A DNA stretch of 37,568 nt from an uncultured Bacteroidales bacterium (GCA_946414805.1 CAMKPZ010000014.1:1-37568); one strand, 5' to 3'; counted from the first letter of the stretch, positions 23,483 through 33,108 are shown. Notes: generated by a model from the sequence alone, not told the origin. Numbers and translations are program-made.

Positions 23483-24970
23483 ATGAAAATTATGTGCAAA
23501 AATAAAGTTGTACGCGTTCTCGGAGCGGCTCTTCTGGGCTTGCTTTTTTGCGGACAAGGATGTCAAAAATCGCCTTCAGAAGCCTCCAAACGCCTTCAAA
23601 AAGGGGAGGAATTATACCTGTTGGGGTGCGCCTCTAACCAGAAGAGCAACTACGAGGAATCGACGATGTTTCTCAAGCAAGCCGAAGATGAGTTATCGGG
23701 TATTGAGCCCTCATTGCTCAGCGCTTCGGAACAAGAGAAACGGATCCATCTGATAGGAATGACTTTATTCCATTTGGGCAATTCGTCCGAGAGCGAAATG
23801 CTATACGATGTAGCGAAAGAATATTACCGCAACTCTATTCCTTATATCCGGCAAAGCGCGGACACTATTTTTCTCGCCTGTGCGTACCGGGATATCGCCC
23901 GGACAACATCTCTCACGGGAGGCGAACTGGATAGTGTGTTATGGTATTTCGGTCAAGCGGAGACATATGCGCATGAAGCACAGAGTGATGTACTGGCATT
24001 GGATATCGAGGCATACCGCTATCAGCTATGTTATCCAGACAGCGTAGCACAGCGATTGGCTGTATGCCGGCGTTTGGCGGAAGAATACGGAGCGCATGCA
24101 CGGTATTCGGAGATAGTGGAACTCTTTCTGAAACAGCAAGATACAGACTCAGCTGCATTCTATCTGGAACGATTGCAGCCTAAAGATTCCGCTTACGCCT
24201 ATTGGTTTGAACAGAGCTACGCATATTTGCAGAGCAAGATCCTGTGCCAACAGGGGCATGCTGAAGATGCCTATGCAGAATTACTCGATCTGTACGACCG
24301 GAAGATAGAAGAGTTGCAGCGGGATGCCGGCGCACGGACATACGCCCTGTCGCTTCATTACGATATAGCACGTGAGCAACAGCTGGCGGACGAAGCACGG
24401 CGTGAACGCCAATGGCAACGAACTATCTCCGTTATTCTGGTTCTGCTGCTGATCTTGGTTCTGTTTCTCCTCTTTGTATTATGGAGGTACTGGCAGCATC
24501 GCCGTCGCGAACAGAATGCCGCCATCCGGGCACTGCAGGACAAATATGCGCAGCAACTCCGGTTGGCATTGGAACGATTGCAGCAAAAAGTGAACCTTAC
24601 ACGTGAGATCGAGTTGCAACGGCTGCGCGGCAATGAGGTGGAGTTTCCCAAATGGCTGCAGGTATATCGCGATGAACAGTTGACCATGAATAAAGAGAGT
24701 CTGGATGAACTGATCCAATCGGTGGACGGCGCATTGGACGGAGCGATCAGCCGTTTGCGCCAAGACTATCCGGATTTGACGGAATCGGATATGCAGTTTG
24801 CAATCCTCAGTATTATCGGAGCATCCGACAGCGATATGGGTATTTTGCTCAACGTACAGAAACAGACCATTTATCACCGCCGACAGATAGTACGGAAGCA
24901 CATTCATGTAGAGACCGAAAACATTGATGCATGGCTCCGCGATTACGTTTTGCATAAAAAATTTCATTAA
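23483..24970 (+). CDS. TPR - transmembrane - HTH regulatory protein
   Basis: 495 residues. The N-terminus has a signal-like segment (VVRVLGAALLGLLFCGQGCQ), possibly a lipoprotein with an atypical lipobox. Residues about 35-300 form TPR-like helices (EELYLLGCASNQKSNYEESTMFLKQAEDEL, YAYLQSKILCQQGHAEDAYAELLDLY). A single membrane helix (TISVILVLLLILVLFLLFVLWRY) lies at about 315-337, followed by a basic coiled coil (about 340-390). A C-terminal helix-turn-helix of LuxR-like type closes it (LTESDMQFAILSIIGASDSDMGILLNVQKQTIYHRRQIVRKHI). Proteins with periplasmic TPRs and a cytoplasmic HTH are a Bacteroidota regulator type. It is divergent from the secreted-protein operon and is the likely candidate to control it; that link is inferred. 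Confidence 0.8.
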   Translation: MKIMCKNKVVRVLGAALLGLLFCGQGCQKSPSEASKRLQKGEELYLLGCASNQKSNYEESTMFLKQAEDELSGIEPSLLSASEQEKRIHLIGMTLFHLGNSSESEMLYDVAKEYYRNSIPYIRQSADTIFLACAYRDIARTTSLTGGELDSVLWYFGQAETYAHEAQSDVLALDIEAYRYQLCYPDSVAQRLAVCRRLAEEYGAHARYSEIVELFLKQQDTDSAAFYLERLQPKDSAYAYWFEQSYAYLQSKILCQQGHAEDAYAELLDLYDRKIEELQRDAGARTYALSLHYDIAREQQLADEARRERQWQRTISVILVLLLILVLFLLFVLWRYWQHRRREQNAAIRALQDKYAQQLRLALERLQQKVNLTREIELQRLRGNEVEFPKWLQVYRDEQLTMNKESLDELIQSVDGALDGAISRLRQDYPDLTESDMQFAILSIIGASDSDMGILLNVQKQTIYHRRQIVRKHIHVETENIDAWLRDYVLHKKFH

Positions 24971-24984
24971 AAAGAACGCGCGCG

Positions 24985-25016
24985 CTTGCATATGTAAAAA
25001 AAAAGTTGTACCTTTG
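24985..25016 (+). promoter_or_regulatory. Promoter of the mreB operon
   Basis: CTTGCATATGTAAAAAAAAA, then TACCTTTG at 20-base spacing. Expected start near 25021, about 70 bases before mreB. Confidence 0.8.
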
Positions 25017-25091
25017 CACGCTATTTTGTATTTTGTGTTATTACGCACTATAGAATAACTACATTGTAGATGATTAAATTACAAATACTTT

Positions 25092-26111
25092 ATGGGACTT
25101 TTTTCTTTTACACAAGAGATCGCTATTGACCTTGGTACGGCGAACACGATCATCATGTGCGACGACAAGATCGTGGTAGATGAGCCGAGTGTGGTAGCAA
25201 TCTCGATGGCGGACAACAAGATGGTTGCCGTTGGCCGCAAGGCACAGCAGATGATTGGTAAAGGCGGAACGATGATCCGTACGGTTCGTCCGTTACGTGA
25301 CGGTGTGATCGCCGATTTCTATGCTTGTGAGATGATGATCCGCGGAATGATCAAGATGATTCCGAAGCAGGCACGCCTCTTCTCTCCGACGATCCGGATG
25401 GTGATCTGTATTCCTTCGGGTTCTACGGAAGTGGAGATCCGTGCAGTGCGTGACAGTTCGGAGCACGCAGGCGGTCGCGATGTATATATGATCTATGAGC
25501 CGATGGCGGCAGCAATCGGTATCGGCATCGATGTAGAGAGTCCTGACGGATGCATGATCGTTGATATAGGCGGTGGTACGACGGAGATCGCTGTGATCTC
25601 GCTCGGCGGCATTGTAAGTAACAAGTCTATCAAGATCGCCGGTGATGATTTCAACCAGGATATCATCGAGTATATGGGTCGTATGCACAACCTGCGTATC
25701 GATGAGCCGACGGCGGAGCGCATTAAGATCCAAGTCGGATCGGCACTGCCGGAATTGGAGGAAGCCCCGGAGGATTTCATTGTGGTAGGTCCTAACAAAG
25801 TGACGGCGCTTCCGATGTCTGTTCCGGTAAGTTATCAGGAGATAGCACACTGCTTGGAGAAGAGTGTAAGCAAGATCGAAGGCGCTATCCTTCAGGCGCT
25901 GGAAGCTACTCCTCCTGAGTTGTACTCGGATATCGTGAAACGAGGAATATACCTTACGGGCGGCGGTGCCCTGCTGCACGGTCTGGCCAAACGACTGACA
26001 GACAAGATCACTATCCCGTTCCACGTAGCGGATGATCCTCTGCACTCTGTAGCACGCGGAACCGGCGTTGCGCTGAAGAATGTCAATAACTTCGGCTTCC
26101 TGTTGCGCTAA
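25092..26111 (+). CDS. mreB: Rod shape-determining protein MreB
   Basis: 339 residues, the standard length. Actin-fold nucleotide motifs are visible: IAIDLGTANTIIMC (phosphate 1, residues about 10-23), GGTTEIAVISLGG after MIVDIG (phosphate 2, about 155-175) and GIYLTGGGALLHGLAKRL (adenosine motif, about 285-300). MreB filaments under the inner membrane guide the elongasome that makes the side wall. The gene has its own promoter and heads mreB-mreC-mreD-mrdA-rodA, so the cell is expected to be a rod or coccobacillus. Confidence 0.98.
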   Translation: MGLFSFTQEIAIDLGTANTIIMCDDKIVVDEPSVVAISMADNKMVAVGRKAQQMIGKGGTMIRTVRPLRDGVIADFYACEMMIRGMIKMIPKQARLFSPTIRMVICIPSGSTEVEIRAVRDSSEHAGGRDVYMIYEPMAAAIGIGIDVESPDGCMIVDIGGGTTEIAVISLGGIVSNKSIKIAGDDFNQDIIEYMGRMHNLRIDEPTAERIKIQVGSALPELEEAPEDFIVVGPNKVTALPMSVPVSYQEIAHCLEKSVSKIEGAILQALEATPPELYSDIVKRGIYLTGGGALLHGLAKRLTDKITIPFHVADDPLHSVARGTGVALKNVNNFGFLLR

Positions 26112-26123
26112 TCATAATAAGCG

Positions 26124-26915
26124 ATGCAGAATTTGCTGAAAATACTGCTTCGTTATAGCAACTTCCTGGTGTTCATTGCCTTGGAAGTTGCTGCGTTTAT
26201 GCTGATCGGCTTCAACAACCCCTATCCGCGGAGCAGTATGCTGAGCACCGCCAATAGCTTTATAGCCTGGCAGCATGAGCAGGTGAGTGAGATCAACGGC
26301 TATTTCAGCCTGCGGAACCAGAATGAGTTATTGGCCGCCGAGAACGCAGAGTTGCTGAACCGGATTTGTTCGATGGATTCGGCGAAAAACCGCGAGGATG
26401 TGCATTACGAGAACGCAAAAGTGGTGCAGATGACGACAGGCGAGATGCATAACTATCTGACCATCAACCGCGGAAGTAACGATGGCATCCAGCGCGGTCA
26501 GGGCGTGCAGAACAGCGAAGGGGTAGTGGGAATCATTCGGACGGTGGGACCGAACTATAGCGTAGTGCTGCCAGTCATCAATACTCATACCAATCTGAGT
26601 TGTCGGTTTGCCAAAAACGACTATATCGGTACGCTGAAATGGGACGGAAAAGATATACGTTTCGCGCAGTTGACCGATGTAGCGGCTCACATGGTGGTGA
26701 ACGCCGGAGATACGATTGTCACAAGCGGATTGAGTCCGGTATTTCCTGAAGGCGTGCCCGTTGGAATCGTAGAAAACAGTGTGCTCAAAGAGGGTGATTC
26801 GTACCACACCATCCGCGTTCGGCTATGCACGAACTTCAAACGGCTGAAATATGTGAATGTGGTGCGGAACAAGCATCAGCAAGAAATAGAGGAGTTGTCA
26901 AATGGATTGGACTAA
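26124..26915 (+). CDS. mreC: Rod shape-determining protein MreC
   Basis: 263 residues. A single N-terminal membrane helix (NFLVFIALEVAAFMLIGF, about 13-30) is followed by a short coiled coil (about 55-90, NQNELLAAENAELLNRI) and the periplasmic beta domain. That domain has TINRGSNDGIQRGQGVQNSEGVVGIIRTVG and IVTSGLSPVFPEGVPVGIVENSV, both typical of MreC. It links MreB inside to PBP2/RodA outside. It starts 12 bases after mreB and its end overlaps mreD by 14 bases. Confidence 0.95.
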   Translation: MQNLLKILLRYSNFLVFIALEVAAFMLIGFNNPYPRSSMLSTANSFIAWQHEQVSEINGYFSLRNQNELLAAENAELLNRICSMDSAKNREDVHYENAKVVQMTTGEMHNYLTINRGSNDGIQRGQGVQNSEGVVGIIRTVGPNYSVVLPVINTHTNLSCRFAKNDYIGTLKWDGKDIRFAQLTDVAAHMVVNAGDTIVTSGLSPVFPEGVPVGIVENSVLKEGDSYHTIRVRLCTNFKRLKYVNVVRNKHQQEIEELSNGLD

Positions 26916-27396
26916 ACAAATAGCACGATATGTGATTGTGATGTTGCTGCAAGTGCTGCTCTTCAATCAGTTGCAGTTAGGCGGTGTGTGTCATCCGTAT
27001 GTGTATGTGCTCTGCCTGCTGATGATGCCGATCACGCTGCCTCACAGCGCAGATATGATCATCGGCGCGGCGGCAGGTCTGATCATGGATGTATTCTGCA
27101 ACACGCTCGGTGTACATATGGCGGCTTGTATCTTGGTAATGTTTATCCGTCCCTATCTCCTTGGCGCCTTCGTGAACGACAAAGACCGCTTGACAGAGCA
27201 GATCCATCTGCGGGCTTTGGGAATGGAAGCGTTTGTCAAATATGTAGTGATACTGGTGGTTGTGCACCATTTGGTTATATTCCTGTTGGCTGCGTGGAGC
27301 TGGAGCCATCTCGGGTTTGTGATGCTGGAGACAATCGTAAGCAGTCTGATTACTATTCTGCTCATCATAGGTTATAACGCACTGAGGTACAAATGA
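26902..27396 (+). CDS. mreD: Rod shape-determining protein MreD
   Basis: 164 residues with about five membrane helices and no large soluble part, as expected of MreD. PYVYVLCLLMMPITLPHSADMIIGAAAGLIMDVF holds the typical charged Asp in a membrane segment. The call rests on membrane profile, length and position between mreC and the PBP2 gene, with overlaps at both ends (14 and 4 bases), which means tight translational coupling. Confidence 0.9.
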   Translation: MDWTKQIARYVIVMLLQVLLFNQLQLGGVCHPYVYVLCLLMMPITLPHSADMIIGAAAGLIMDVFCNTLGVHMAACILVMFIRPYLLGAFVNDKDRLTEQIHLRALGMEAFVKYVVILVVVHHLVIFLLAAWSWSHLGFVMLETIVSSLITILLIIGYNALRYK

Positions 27397-29231
27397 TTAA
27401 CGACAAGTTTTATAGACGCCGGTTTGTGATCAGTGGCATTGCCATTGTGGTTGTTACGGTGTATATAATCCGGTTATTTTACCTGCAGATCATTGACCAA
27501 TCGACCAAGGATCAGGCGGATAACAACGCACTGGTCAAGCAGACCATTTACCCGTCGCGAGGACTGATATACGACCGTAACGGTGAGCTGCTCGTATTCA
27601 ACCAGCCGATCTACGAGATCACGATGACGATGCGCGAGATGGGAAAAGAATGGGATACAACGGGCTTCTGCAAATGCTTGAAAATCAGTAGAGCTGAGTT
27701 CGATGAACGCATTGCTGAGATCAAGGACCGTAAAAAGAACAGAGGCTATTCGACCTGGACACCGCAGATCTTCATGAGCCAACTCAAGAAAGAAGATATC
27801 GCTACGCTGCAGGAGTCGCAATTCCTCTATCCGGGCATTCAGATCCAGAAACGGACACTTCGCGACTACACATACAAAGCCGCAGCGCATGTCTTGGGAT
27901 CCGTGGGCGAAGTGAACCAGAACGATATTGACCGCGATAGTTATTATGCGCGCGGCGATTATTCGGGTCGCGACGGTCTGGAGCGGACCTATGAGCGGCA
28001 GTTGCGCGGAGAGAAAGGCGTGGAGGTGCTGATGCGTGACTCACGCGGACGCATGCAAGGCAGTTATCAGGACGGTGCGTTGGATAAGAAAGCCAAAGCC
28101 GGAACGGATCTGCAGACGACGATTGATATTCAGTTGCAGTTATTAGCGGAAGAGTTATTAGCCGGTAAGATCGGAAGCGCAGTAGCTATTGAGCCGAAGA
28201 CCGGTGAGATCTTGGCGCTTGCATCTAATCCCGGATGGAATCCGAAGGTGCTGGTGGGCAAAGAACGCAGCAAGAACTATAGTATGCTGTTGAAGGATCC
28301 GACCAAACCGCTGATGAACCGCGCCACGCAGGCTACTTATCCTCCGGGATCAACCTTCAAGACGATTCAGGCACTCGTTTGTCTGGAGCAAGGCGCCATA
28401 ACGGAAAACACCCTGTATCCCTGTTCCGGTCCGCAGAGTACGCCTATCAAATGTACGCACCACCACGGTTCGCCCGTAGCCTTGGATAAAGCGATCGAAC
28501 AGAGTTGCAACCCCTATTTCTGGTGCGCTTTCCGCGACCTGATGCAGAAAGACGGTTACGGCAAAGACAATGAGGACTTCCGGAAGCGATACGAGTTATG
28601 GAGAGAAGCGGTATTGGAGTTCGGTTTAGGTCAGCGATTCCAAGACACCGATCTGAGTGAACAGTCGAGCGGCAGTATTCCGACAACCAAACAATACGAC
28701 CGCGCGTACGGCAAGACCGGCTGGAAAGCAATCACGGTTCGCTCCCTCAGTATCGGTCAGGGCGAGATATTAACTACTCCGCTGCAGTTAGCCAACCAAG
28801 CGGCACTGATCGCCAATGAGGGTTATTATATCACGCCGCATCTGAATAAAAACGACTCTATGCTGACACATCGGCATGATGTACATATCCAAAAGCGGTA
28901 TTTCGAGGCTGTGAAGGACGGTATGCACCGCGTCATGAAATACGGCACAGGACGATGGTATCCTATCGAAGACATTGAGCAGGCCGGCAAGACAGGAACG
29001 GCTCAGAACCCGCACGGCAAAGACCATGCTATTTTCATTGGTTTTGCACCGGTGGAAGACCCGCAGATAGCAGTCGCTGTAGTCGTTGAAAACGCAGGTT
29101 TTGGCGCTACGTGGGCTTGTCCGGTAGCTAGCATGATGATGGAACAATACCTGACCGGAAGCGTGAAACGCAAGGATTTAAAGAAAAAGATAACAACCGC
29201 AGTGCTGAATGAGAGCGTCAAGAAGTGGTAA
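27393..29231 (+). CDS. mrdA: Penicillin-binding protein 2 (elongation transpeptidase)
   Basis: 612 residues. One N-terminal membrane helix (FVISGIAIVVVTVYIIRLFYLQI) is followed by the class B PBP dimerisation domain (YPSRGLIYDRNGELLVFNQP, about 50-70) and the transpeptidase domain. Catalytic motifs are STFK (Ser320, Lys323), SCN (371-373) and KTG (533-535). It cross-links peptidoglycan in the periplasm during side-wall growth with RodA. The gene overlaps mreD by 4 bases and rodA by 23 bases. Confidence 0.96.
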   Translation: MINDKFYRRRFVISGIAIVVVTVYIIRLFYLQIIDQSTKDQADNNALVKQTIYPSRGLIYDRNGELLVFNQPIYEITMTMREMGKEWDTTGFCKCLKISRAEFDERIAEIKDRKKNRGYSTWTPQIFMSQLKKEDIATLQESQFLYPGIQIQKRTLRDYTYKAAAHVLGSVGEVNQNDIDRDSYYARGDYSGRDGLERTYERQLRGEKGVEVLMRDSRGRMQGSYQDGALDKKAKAGTDLQTTIDIQLQLLAEELLAGKIGSAVAIEPKTGEILALASNPGWNPKVLVGKERSKNYSMLLKDPTKPLMNRATQATYPPGSTFKTIQALVCLEQGAITENTLYPCSGPQSTPIKCTHHHGSPVALDKAIEQSCNPYFWCAFRDLMQKDGYGKDNEDFRKRYELWREAVLEFGLGQRFQDTDLSEQSSGSIPTTKQYDRAYGKTGWKAITVRSLSIGQGEILTTPLQLANQAALIANEGYYITPHLNKNDSMLTHRHDVHIQKRYFEAVKDGMHRVMKYGTGRWYPIEDIEQAGKTGTAQNPHGKDHAIFIGFAPVEDPQIAVAVVVENAGFGATWACPVASMMMEQYLTGSVKRKDLKKKITTAVLNESVKKW

Positions 29232-30672
29232 CATATGGCAAAATGTCGATTGGATCACAATCGGTATGTTTCTGGCTCTGGCTGTCTTCGGCTGGATCAA
29301 TATCTATGGCGCGAGCTATACCTTTGACCAGACGAGTATCTTTGATTTCTCCAACCGCGCCGGCAAGCAGTTTGTATGGATTTTAGGCTCGTTGGCTTTA
29401 GGCACTATACTGCTGCTAATTGACTACAAGACCTACGATGTACTGACCTATATTGCATATGGAGCGATGCTCTTGCTGTTATTGGCAACGCCGTTCCTGG
29501 CGCATGACATCAAGGGTTCGATGAGTTGGATCTCATTGGGTCCGGTGAGTCTGCAACCGGCAGAGTTCGCCAAATGTATTGTAGCATTAGCGATTGCCAA
29601 ATACATGGGACGGTACGACTATAAAGTACGCAGTTGGCGCGATTTGATCGTACCTTTTGCGATCATCGGCGTGCCGGCACTGATCATCATGGTGCTGCAG
29701 AAAGAGACCGGTTCAGCGCTCGTGTTTGCCTCTTTCCTGCTGGTGTTCTACCGTCAGGGTATGAGCGGATATGTCTTATGGGTGGGTGTTGCCGCCGTTG
29801 CATTGTTCATCATCAGTATACGGTTTGGCGCCGTTGCCTTGCCGTTGGGTACGGGGAGCGTAGGAATACTGACCTGCATGCTGCTGCTGACCGTCATTGA
29901 GATCTTTTTCATATGCAAGGAGCATAAGATGCGCTGGCAGGCGTTGATCCTGATCGGGAGTGTTATATTGGTATACGGGCTGGCGATGCTCGTTAACATA
30001 TGGGTAGCCGTTCCTTTCAACTGGGTAGCGATGGGTGTAGTGCTTGCGCTGGTGGTTTACTCCGTAGTGATCAGTATCTATTGGCGCAAATACCAACTGC
30101 TGATCGTAGCGGCATTCAGCGTCTTCTGCATCGGCTACACGCACGCGTGCGATTTCGTGTTCCAGAAAGTGCTGCAACCCCACCAACGGATACGTATTGA
30201 GGTCCTGTTAGGTATGAAAGAAGACCCTTCCGGTGCCGGATATAATGTCAATCAGGCACGTATCGCCATCGGTTCCGGACGATTCTTCGGTAAGGGGTAT
30301 CTGAACGGAACACAGACCAAGCTGCAGTTTGTGCCGGAGCAAGACACGGATTTTATCTTCTGCACCGTAGGAGAAGAATGGGGATTTGTCGGTTCCATCG
30401 GCGTTTTGCTGGTCTATCTGCTCTTCATACTACGGCTGATCATGATAGCGGAGAGGCAGCGGAACACTGCTACATGCATATACGCTTACGCGGTAGCCGG
30501 CATCTTCCTCTTCCATCTGACGATCAACGTAGGAATGGTATTAGGACTGCTCCCTGTGATCGGTATTCCGCTGCCGTTCTTCAGCTACGGAGGTAGTTCG
30601 TTATGGGGATTCACACTATTATTATTCATCTTGCTGCGGCTGGACGCGGCGCGAATGGAGCAATTGAACTAA
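29209..30672 (+). CDS. rodA: Peptidoglycan glycosyltransferase RodA
   Basis: 487 residues, about ten membrane helices of the SEDS family. SMSWISLGPVSLQPAEFAK (about 104-122), KETGSALVF and the C-terminal QDTDFIFCTVGEEWGFVGS and PLPFFSYGGSSLWGF are SEDS signatures. It polymerises lipid II into glycan strands with PBP2. It is longer than the E. coli protein because of extra hydrophobic sequence in the middle (about 190-300), a trait I recall for Bacteroidota RodA. The start at 29209 lies inside mrdA; the residues before NIWQNVDW are not conserved, so the true start could be within a few codons. yraN begins 1 base after its stop. Confidence 0.95.
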   Translation: MRASRSGNIWQNVDWITIGMFLALAVFGWINIYGASYTFDQTSIFDFSNRAGKQFVWILGSLALGTILLLIDYKTYDVLTYIAYGAMLLLLLATPFLAHDIKGSMSWISLGPVSLQPAEFAKCIVALAIAKYMGRYDYKVRSWRDLIVPFAIIGVPALIIMVLQKETGSALVFASFLLVFYRQGMSGYVLWVGVAAVALFIISIRFGAVALPLGTGSVGILTCMLLLTVIEIFFICKEHKMRWQALILIGSVILVYGLAMLVNIWVAVPFNWVAMGVVLALVVYSVVISIYWRKYQLLIVAAFSVFCIGYTHACDFVFQKVLQPHQRIRIEVLLGMKEDPSGAGYNVNQARIAIGSGRFFGKGYLNGTQTKLQFVPEQDTDFIFCTVGEEWGFVGSIGVLLVYLLFILRLIMIAERQRNTATCIYAYAVAGIFLFHLTINVGMVLGLLPVIGIPLPFFSYGGSSLWGFTLLLFILLRLDAARMEQLN

Positions 30673-30673
30673 G

Positions 30674-31123
30674 ATGGCGTTTGTAACCAACCCCATAGGA
30701 ATTATCGGCGAGGAAGAGGCCGCTCGGATGCTGGAGAAGAAAGGATTCCGGATTGTTGAACGCAACTGGCGGATGGGGCATTTGGAGATAGATCTGATCG
30801 CGGAGAGCAAGGACGAGATAGTCTTTGCTGAAGTGAAAGCACGAACAAGCACTTTCGGTAATATCCGACCGGAGGAATATGTAGATGAGATCAAAAGAAG
30901 AAGGATGATTGCAGCCGCCAACGGATATATCAAGTACCGTAAAATAGAGAAACTACCGCGATTCGACATCATTGGCATACTGGTGAATCCGTTGACACAC
31001 GAGATCATCTATCGGAATCACTTGGAGAATGCCTTTATACCGAGAGTGAGGACGATCTCTGCCGGCAGTTTCAGCGGCCAATGGAAATGGACACACAGAC
31101 ACAAAACAATAGGAAGAAAATAG
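30674..31123 (+). CDS. UPF0102 YraN-type endonuclease-like protein
   Basis: 149 residues. [46 protein letters not shown] spans the YraN core with the nuclease-like Glu/Asp and EVK residues (EID, FAEVKAR). It belongs to the Holliday-junction-resolvase-like fold; the biological role of this family is not settled. A C-terminal basic extension ([15 protein letters not shown]) makes it longer than the usual ~120 residues. It follows rodA by 1 base and precedes mnmG by 13. Confidence 0.88.
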   Translation: MAFVTNPIGIIGEEEAARMLEKKGFRIVERNWRMGHLEIDLIAESKDEIVFAEVKARTSTFGNIRPEEYVDEIKRRRMIAAANGYIKYRKIEKLPRFDIIGILVNPLTHEIIYRNHLENAFIPRVRTISAGSFSGQWKWTHRHKTIGRK

Positions 31124-31136
31124 TCAATCAAATCGA

Positions 31137-33002
31137 ATGAATTTTAAATACGATGTCATAGTAGTAGGAGCCGGCCATGCCGGATGCGAGGCAGCAAGTG
31201 CAGCAGCCCGTATGGGTAGCCGTACGCTGCTGATCACGATGGATATGAATAAGATCGCCCAGATGAGTTGCAACCCGGCAGTGGGAGGCATTGCCAAAGG
31301 GCAGATCGTTCGTGAGATAGACGCGTTAGGCGGTCAGATGGGTATTGTCACCGACCGGAGTGCCATCCAGTTTCGACTGCTCAACCAGAGCAAAGGTCCG
31401 GCTATGTGGTCTCCGCGTAGCCAAAGCGACAGGAAGCGGTTTATCGAAGAATGGGTGAAAGTTCTTTCCCATACCGATAACTTAGGTATATGGCAAGATA
31501 CCGTAGTAAGTCTTATTATCAAAGATAATAAGGTATGCGGTGTGAAGACGGCTTTGGGTATCGAGATGGAAGCAGAGGCAGTGGTATTAACCAACGGCAC
31601 TTTCCTTAACGGACTGATGCACTGCGGCAAGACGCAGATACAGGGCGGACGCACATCCGAGCCTGCCTCGTATGGGATTACCGAGCAGTTGGTGGGGTTG
31701 GGTTTCAAGAGTGACCGCATGAAAACTGGTACCCCTGCACGGTTAGACGCACGATCGATTCATTTCGAGGAGTTAGTAAGGCAAGACGGCGAGAACGACT
31801 GGCATCGATTCAGTTATCTGAACACGGTTCATCGGGAGCTGAAGCAGATGCCGTGCTGGATTACCTATACAAACCCGCACACACACGAGACATTGCGGGC
31901 AGGATTAGCAGATTCTCCCCTTTTCAACGGACAAATCAAGAGTATCGGTCCGCGTTACTGCCCGAGTATTGAGACAAAGATCGTTACGTTCGCCGATAAA
32001 GAGGCGCACCAGATATTTCTGGAACCGGAAGGAGTAGATAGCAATGAATATTATGTTAACGGTTTCTCCAGCAGTTTGCCATGGCAGGTGCAACTAGCCG
32101 GACTGAAGACAATCAAAGGATTGGAAGATGTAGTGATGTACAGACCCGGCTATGCGATTGAGTATGACTTCTTCGATCCCACCCAACTGCATCACACTCT
32201 GGAGACAAAACAGATTAAAAATCTGTTTTTCGCTGGACAGATCAATGGTACAACAGGTTATGAAGAAGCAGCCGGTCAGGGATTAGTAGCCGGTGCGAAC
32301 GCACATATCAACGTACACGGCGGAGCGCCATTCACAATGGGCAGAGACGAGAGTTATATAGGAGTGCTGATCGATGATCTGGTAAACAAAGGCGTAGATG
32401 AACCTTATCGCATGTTCACTTCCCGCGCTGAATACCGCATTCTGCTTCGCCAAGATAATGCGGATGAGCGACTGACCGAGCGGAGTTACAAGATGGGATT
32501 AGCTGATCGGGACAGATATCAAACATTAACAGACAAACAATCAGCTTGCGCCGATTTCATCGGATTCATGCAGCAGAGCGTAGTACGGAAAGGAAGCATT
32601 GACGGATGGCTGGAGCAGATAGGCAGCACTCCGCTGCACGAGGGATGCAAGATCAGCGAGTTGGTATTGCGTCCGCAAGTAAGTATCCAGGCATTGGCAG
32701 AGGTACTGCCGGCCTTAAAAGAAAAGATCGCGGATTTATCCGATGAGATCATAGAGAGTTGTGAGATCCAGATCAAATATGCCGGATATATCAAACGTGA
32801 GCAATTGGAAGCCGCCAAGTTACAAAGACTGGAGCAGATCCGCATTCCGGAGATGTTCGACTACGAAAGCATACAAAGTCTGAGCACCGAAGCACGACAA
32901 AAACTCTCTCGTATTCGCCCGCGATCCATAGGAGAAGCACAGCGCATACCGGGTGTAAGCCCGAATGACATAAGCGTTCTATTAGTGTTAATGGGGCGAT
33001 AG
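31137..33002 (+). CDS. mnmG: tRNA uridine-5-carboxymethylaminomethyl modification enzyme MnmG (GidA)
   Basis: 621 residues. The FAD-binding [17 protein letters not shown] lies at 11-27, then [54 protein letters not shown] in variant form (MKTGTPARL) and [18 protein letters not shown]. With MnmE it installs the cmnm5 group at U34 of tRNAs for split-box codons, using FAD and methylene-tetrahydrofolate. In many bacteria mnmG lies near parAB and the chromosome origin. Here a perfect parS lies 38 bases after its stop, in line with that. Confidence 0.97.
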   Translation: MNFKYDVIVVGAGHAGCEAASAAARMGSRTLLITMDMNKIAQMSCNPAVGGIAKGQIVREIDALGGQMGIVTDRSAIQFRLLNQSKGPAMWSPRSQSDRKRFIEEWVKVLSHTDNLGIWQDTVVSLIIKDNKVCGVKTALGIEMEAEAVVLTNGTFLNGLMHCGKTQIQGGRTSEPASYGITEQLVGLGFKSDRMKTGTPARLDARSIHFEELVRQDGENDWHRFSYLNTVHRELKQMPCWITYTNPHTHETLRAGLADSPLFNGQIKSIGPRYCPSIETKIVTFADKEAHQIFLEPEGVDSNEYYVNGFSSSLPWQVQLAGLKTIKGLEDVVMYRPGYAIEYDFFDPTQLHHTLETKQIKNLFFAGQINGTTGYEEAAGQGLVAGANAHINVHGGAPFTMGRDESYIGVLIDDLVNKGVDEPYRMFTSRAEYRILLRQDNADERLTERSYKMGLADRDRYQTLTDKQSACADFIGFMQQSVVRKGSIDGWLEQIGSTPLHEGCKISELVLRPQVSIQALAEVLPALKEKIADLSDEIIESCEIQIKYAGYIKREQLEAAKLQRLEQIRIPEMFDYESIQSLSTEARQKLSRIRPRSIGEAQRIPGVSPNDISVLLVLMGR

Positions 33003-33013
33003 GACTACACACT

Positions 33014-33033
33014 TTAGTTTGCAAACAAACTAA
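33014..33033 (+). terminator. Hairpin after mnmG (possible weak terminator)
   Basis: TTAGTTTG and CAAACTAA are a perfect 8-bp inverted repeat around CAAA, 12 bases after the mnmG stop. It is AT-rich and is not followed by a run of T, so it may be a weak terminator or part of the parS region. Confidence 0.4.
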
Positions 33034-33040
33034 TTTAGAG

Positions 33041-33056
33041 TGTTTCACGTGGAACA
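33041..33056. promoter_or_regulatory. parS centromere-like site (ParB binding)
   Basis: TGTTTCACGTGGAACA is identical to the reverse complement of the classic 16-bp parS TGTTCCACGTGAAACA known from Bacillus subtilis. It is bound by ParB/Spo0J for chromosome segregation. It lies in the 112-base gap between mnmG and apt. ParB loads here and spreads along the DNA, with ParA moving the origin region. parAB genes are not in the window. Confidence 0.93.
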
Positions 33057-33071
33057 TAGAGCACGAGCAAG

Positions 33072-33108
33072 TAGTAAATGTACAAATAGTAAATGATTAA
33101 TAGTAAAT
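33072..33108. repeat. Three AT-rich direct repeats TAGTAAAT next to parS
   Basis: TAGTAAAT at 33072, 33087 and 33101, with spacings of 15 and 14 bases, between parS and the apt start. The repeats may be a leader element, a protein-binding array or a short-repeat filler of the kind found elsewhere in the window (9420-9459, 18304-18338). Confidence 0.6.

Noticed and set aside
26016..26040. GTTCCACGTAG in mreB as a second parS
   Set aside because: It matches only half of the palindrome and lies within codons.
25293..26045. 250-residue frame antisense to mreB
   Set aside because: It is a shadow frame of a strongly conserved gene, with Arg/His-rich composition and no promoter.
32791..33057. Minus-strand frame starting MFHVKHS over the parS gap
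   Set aside because: MFHVKH is simply the translation of the parS sequence, and the rest is antisense to mnmG.
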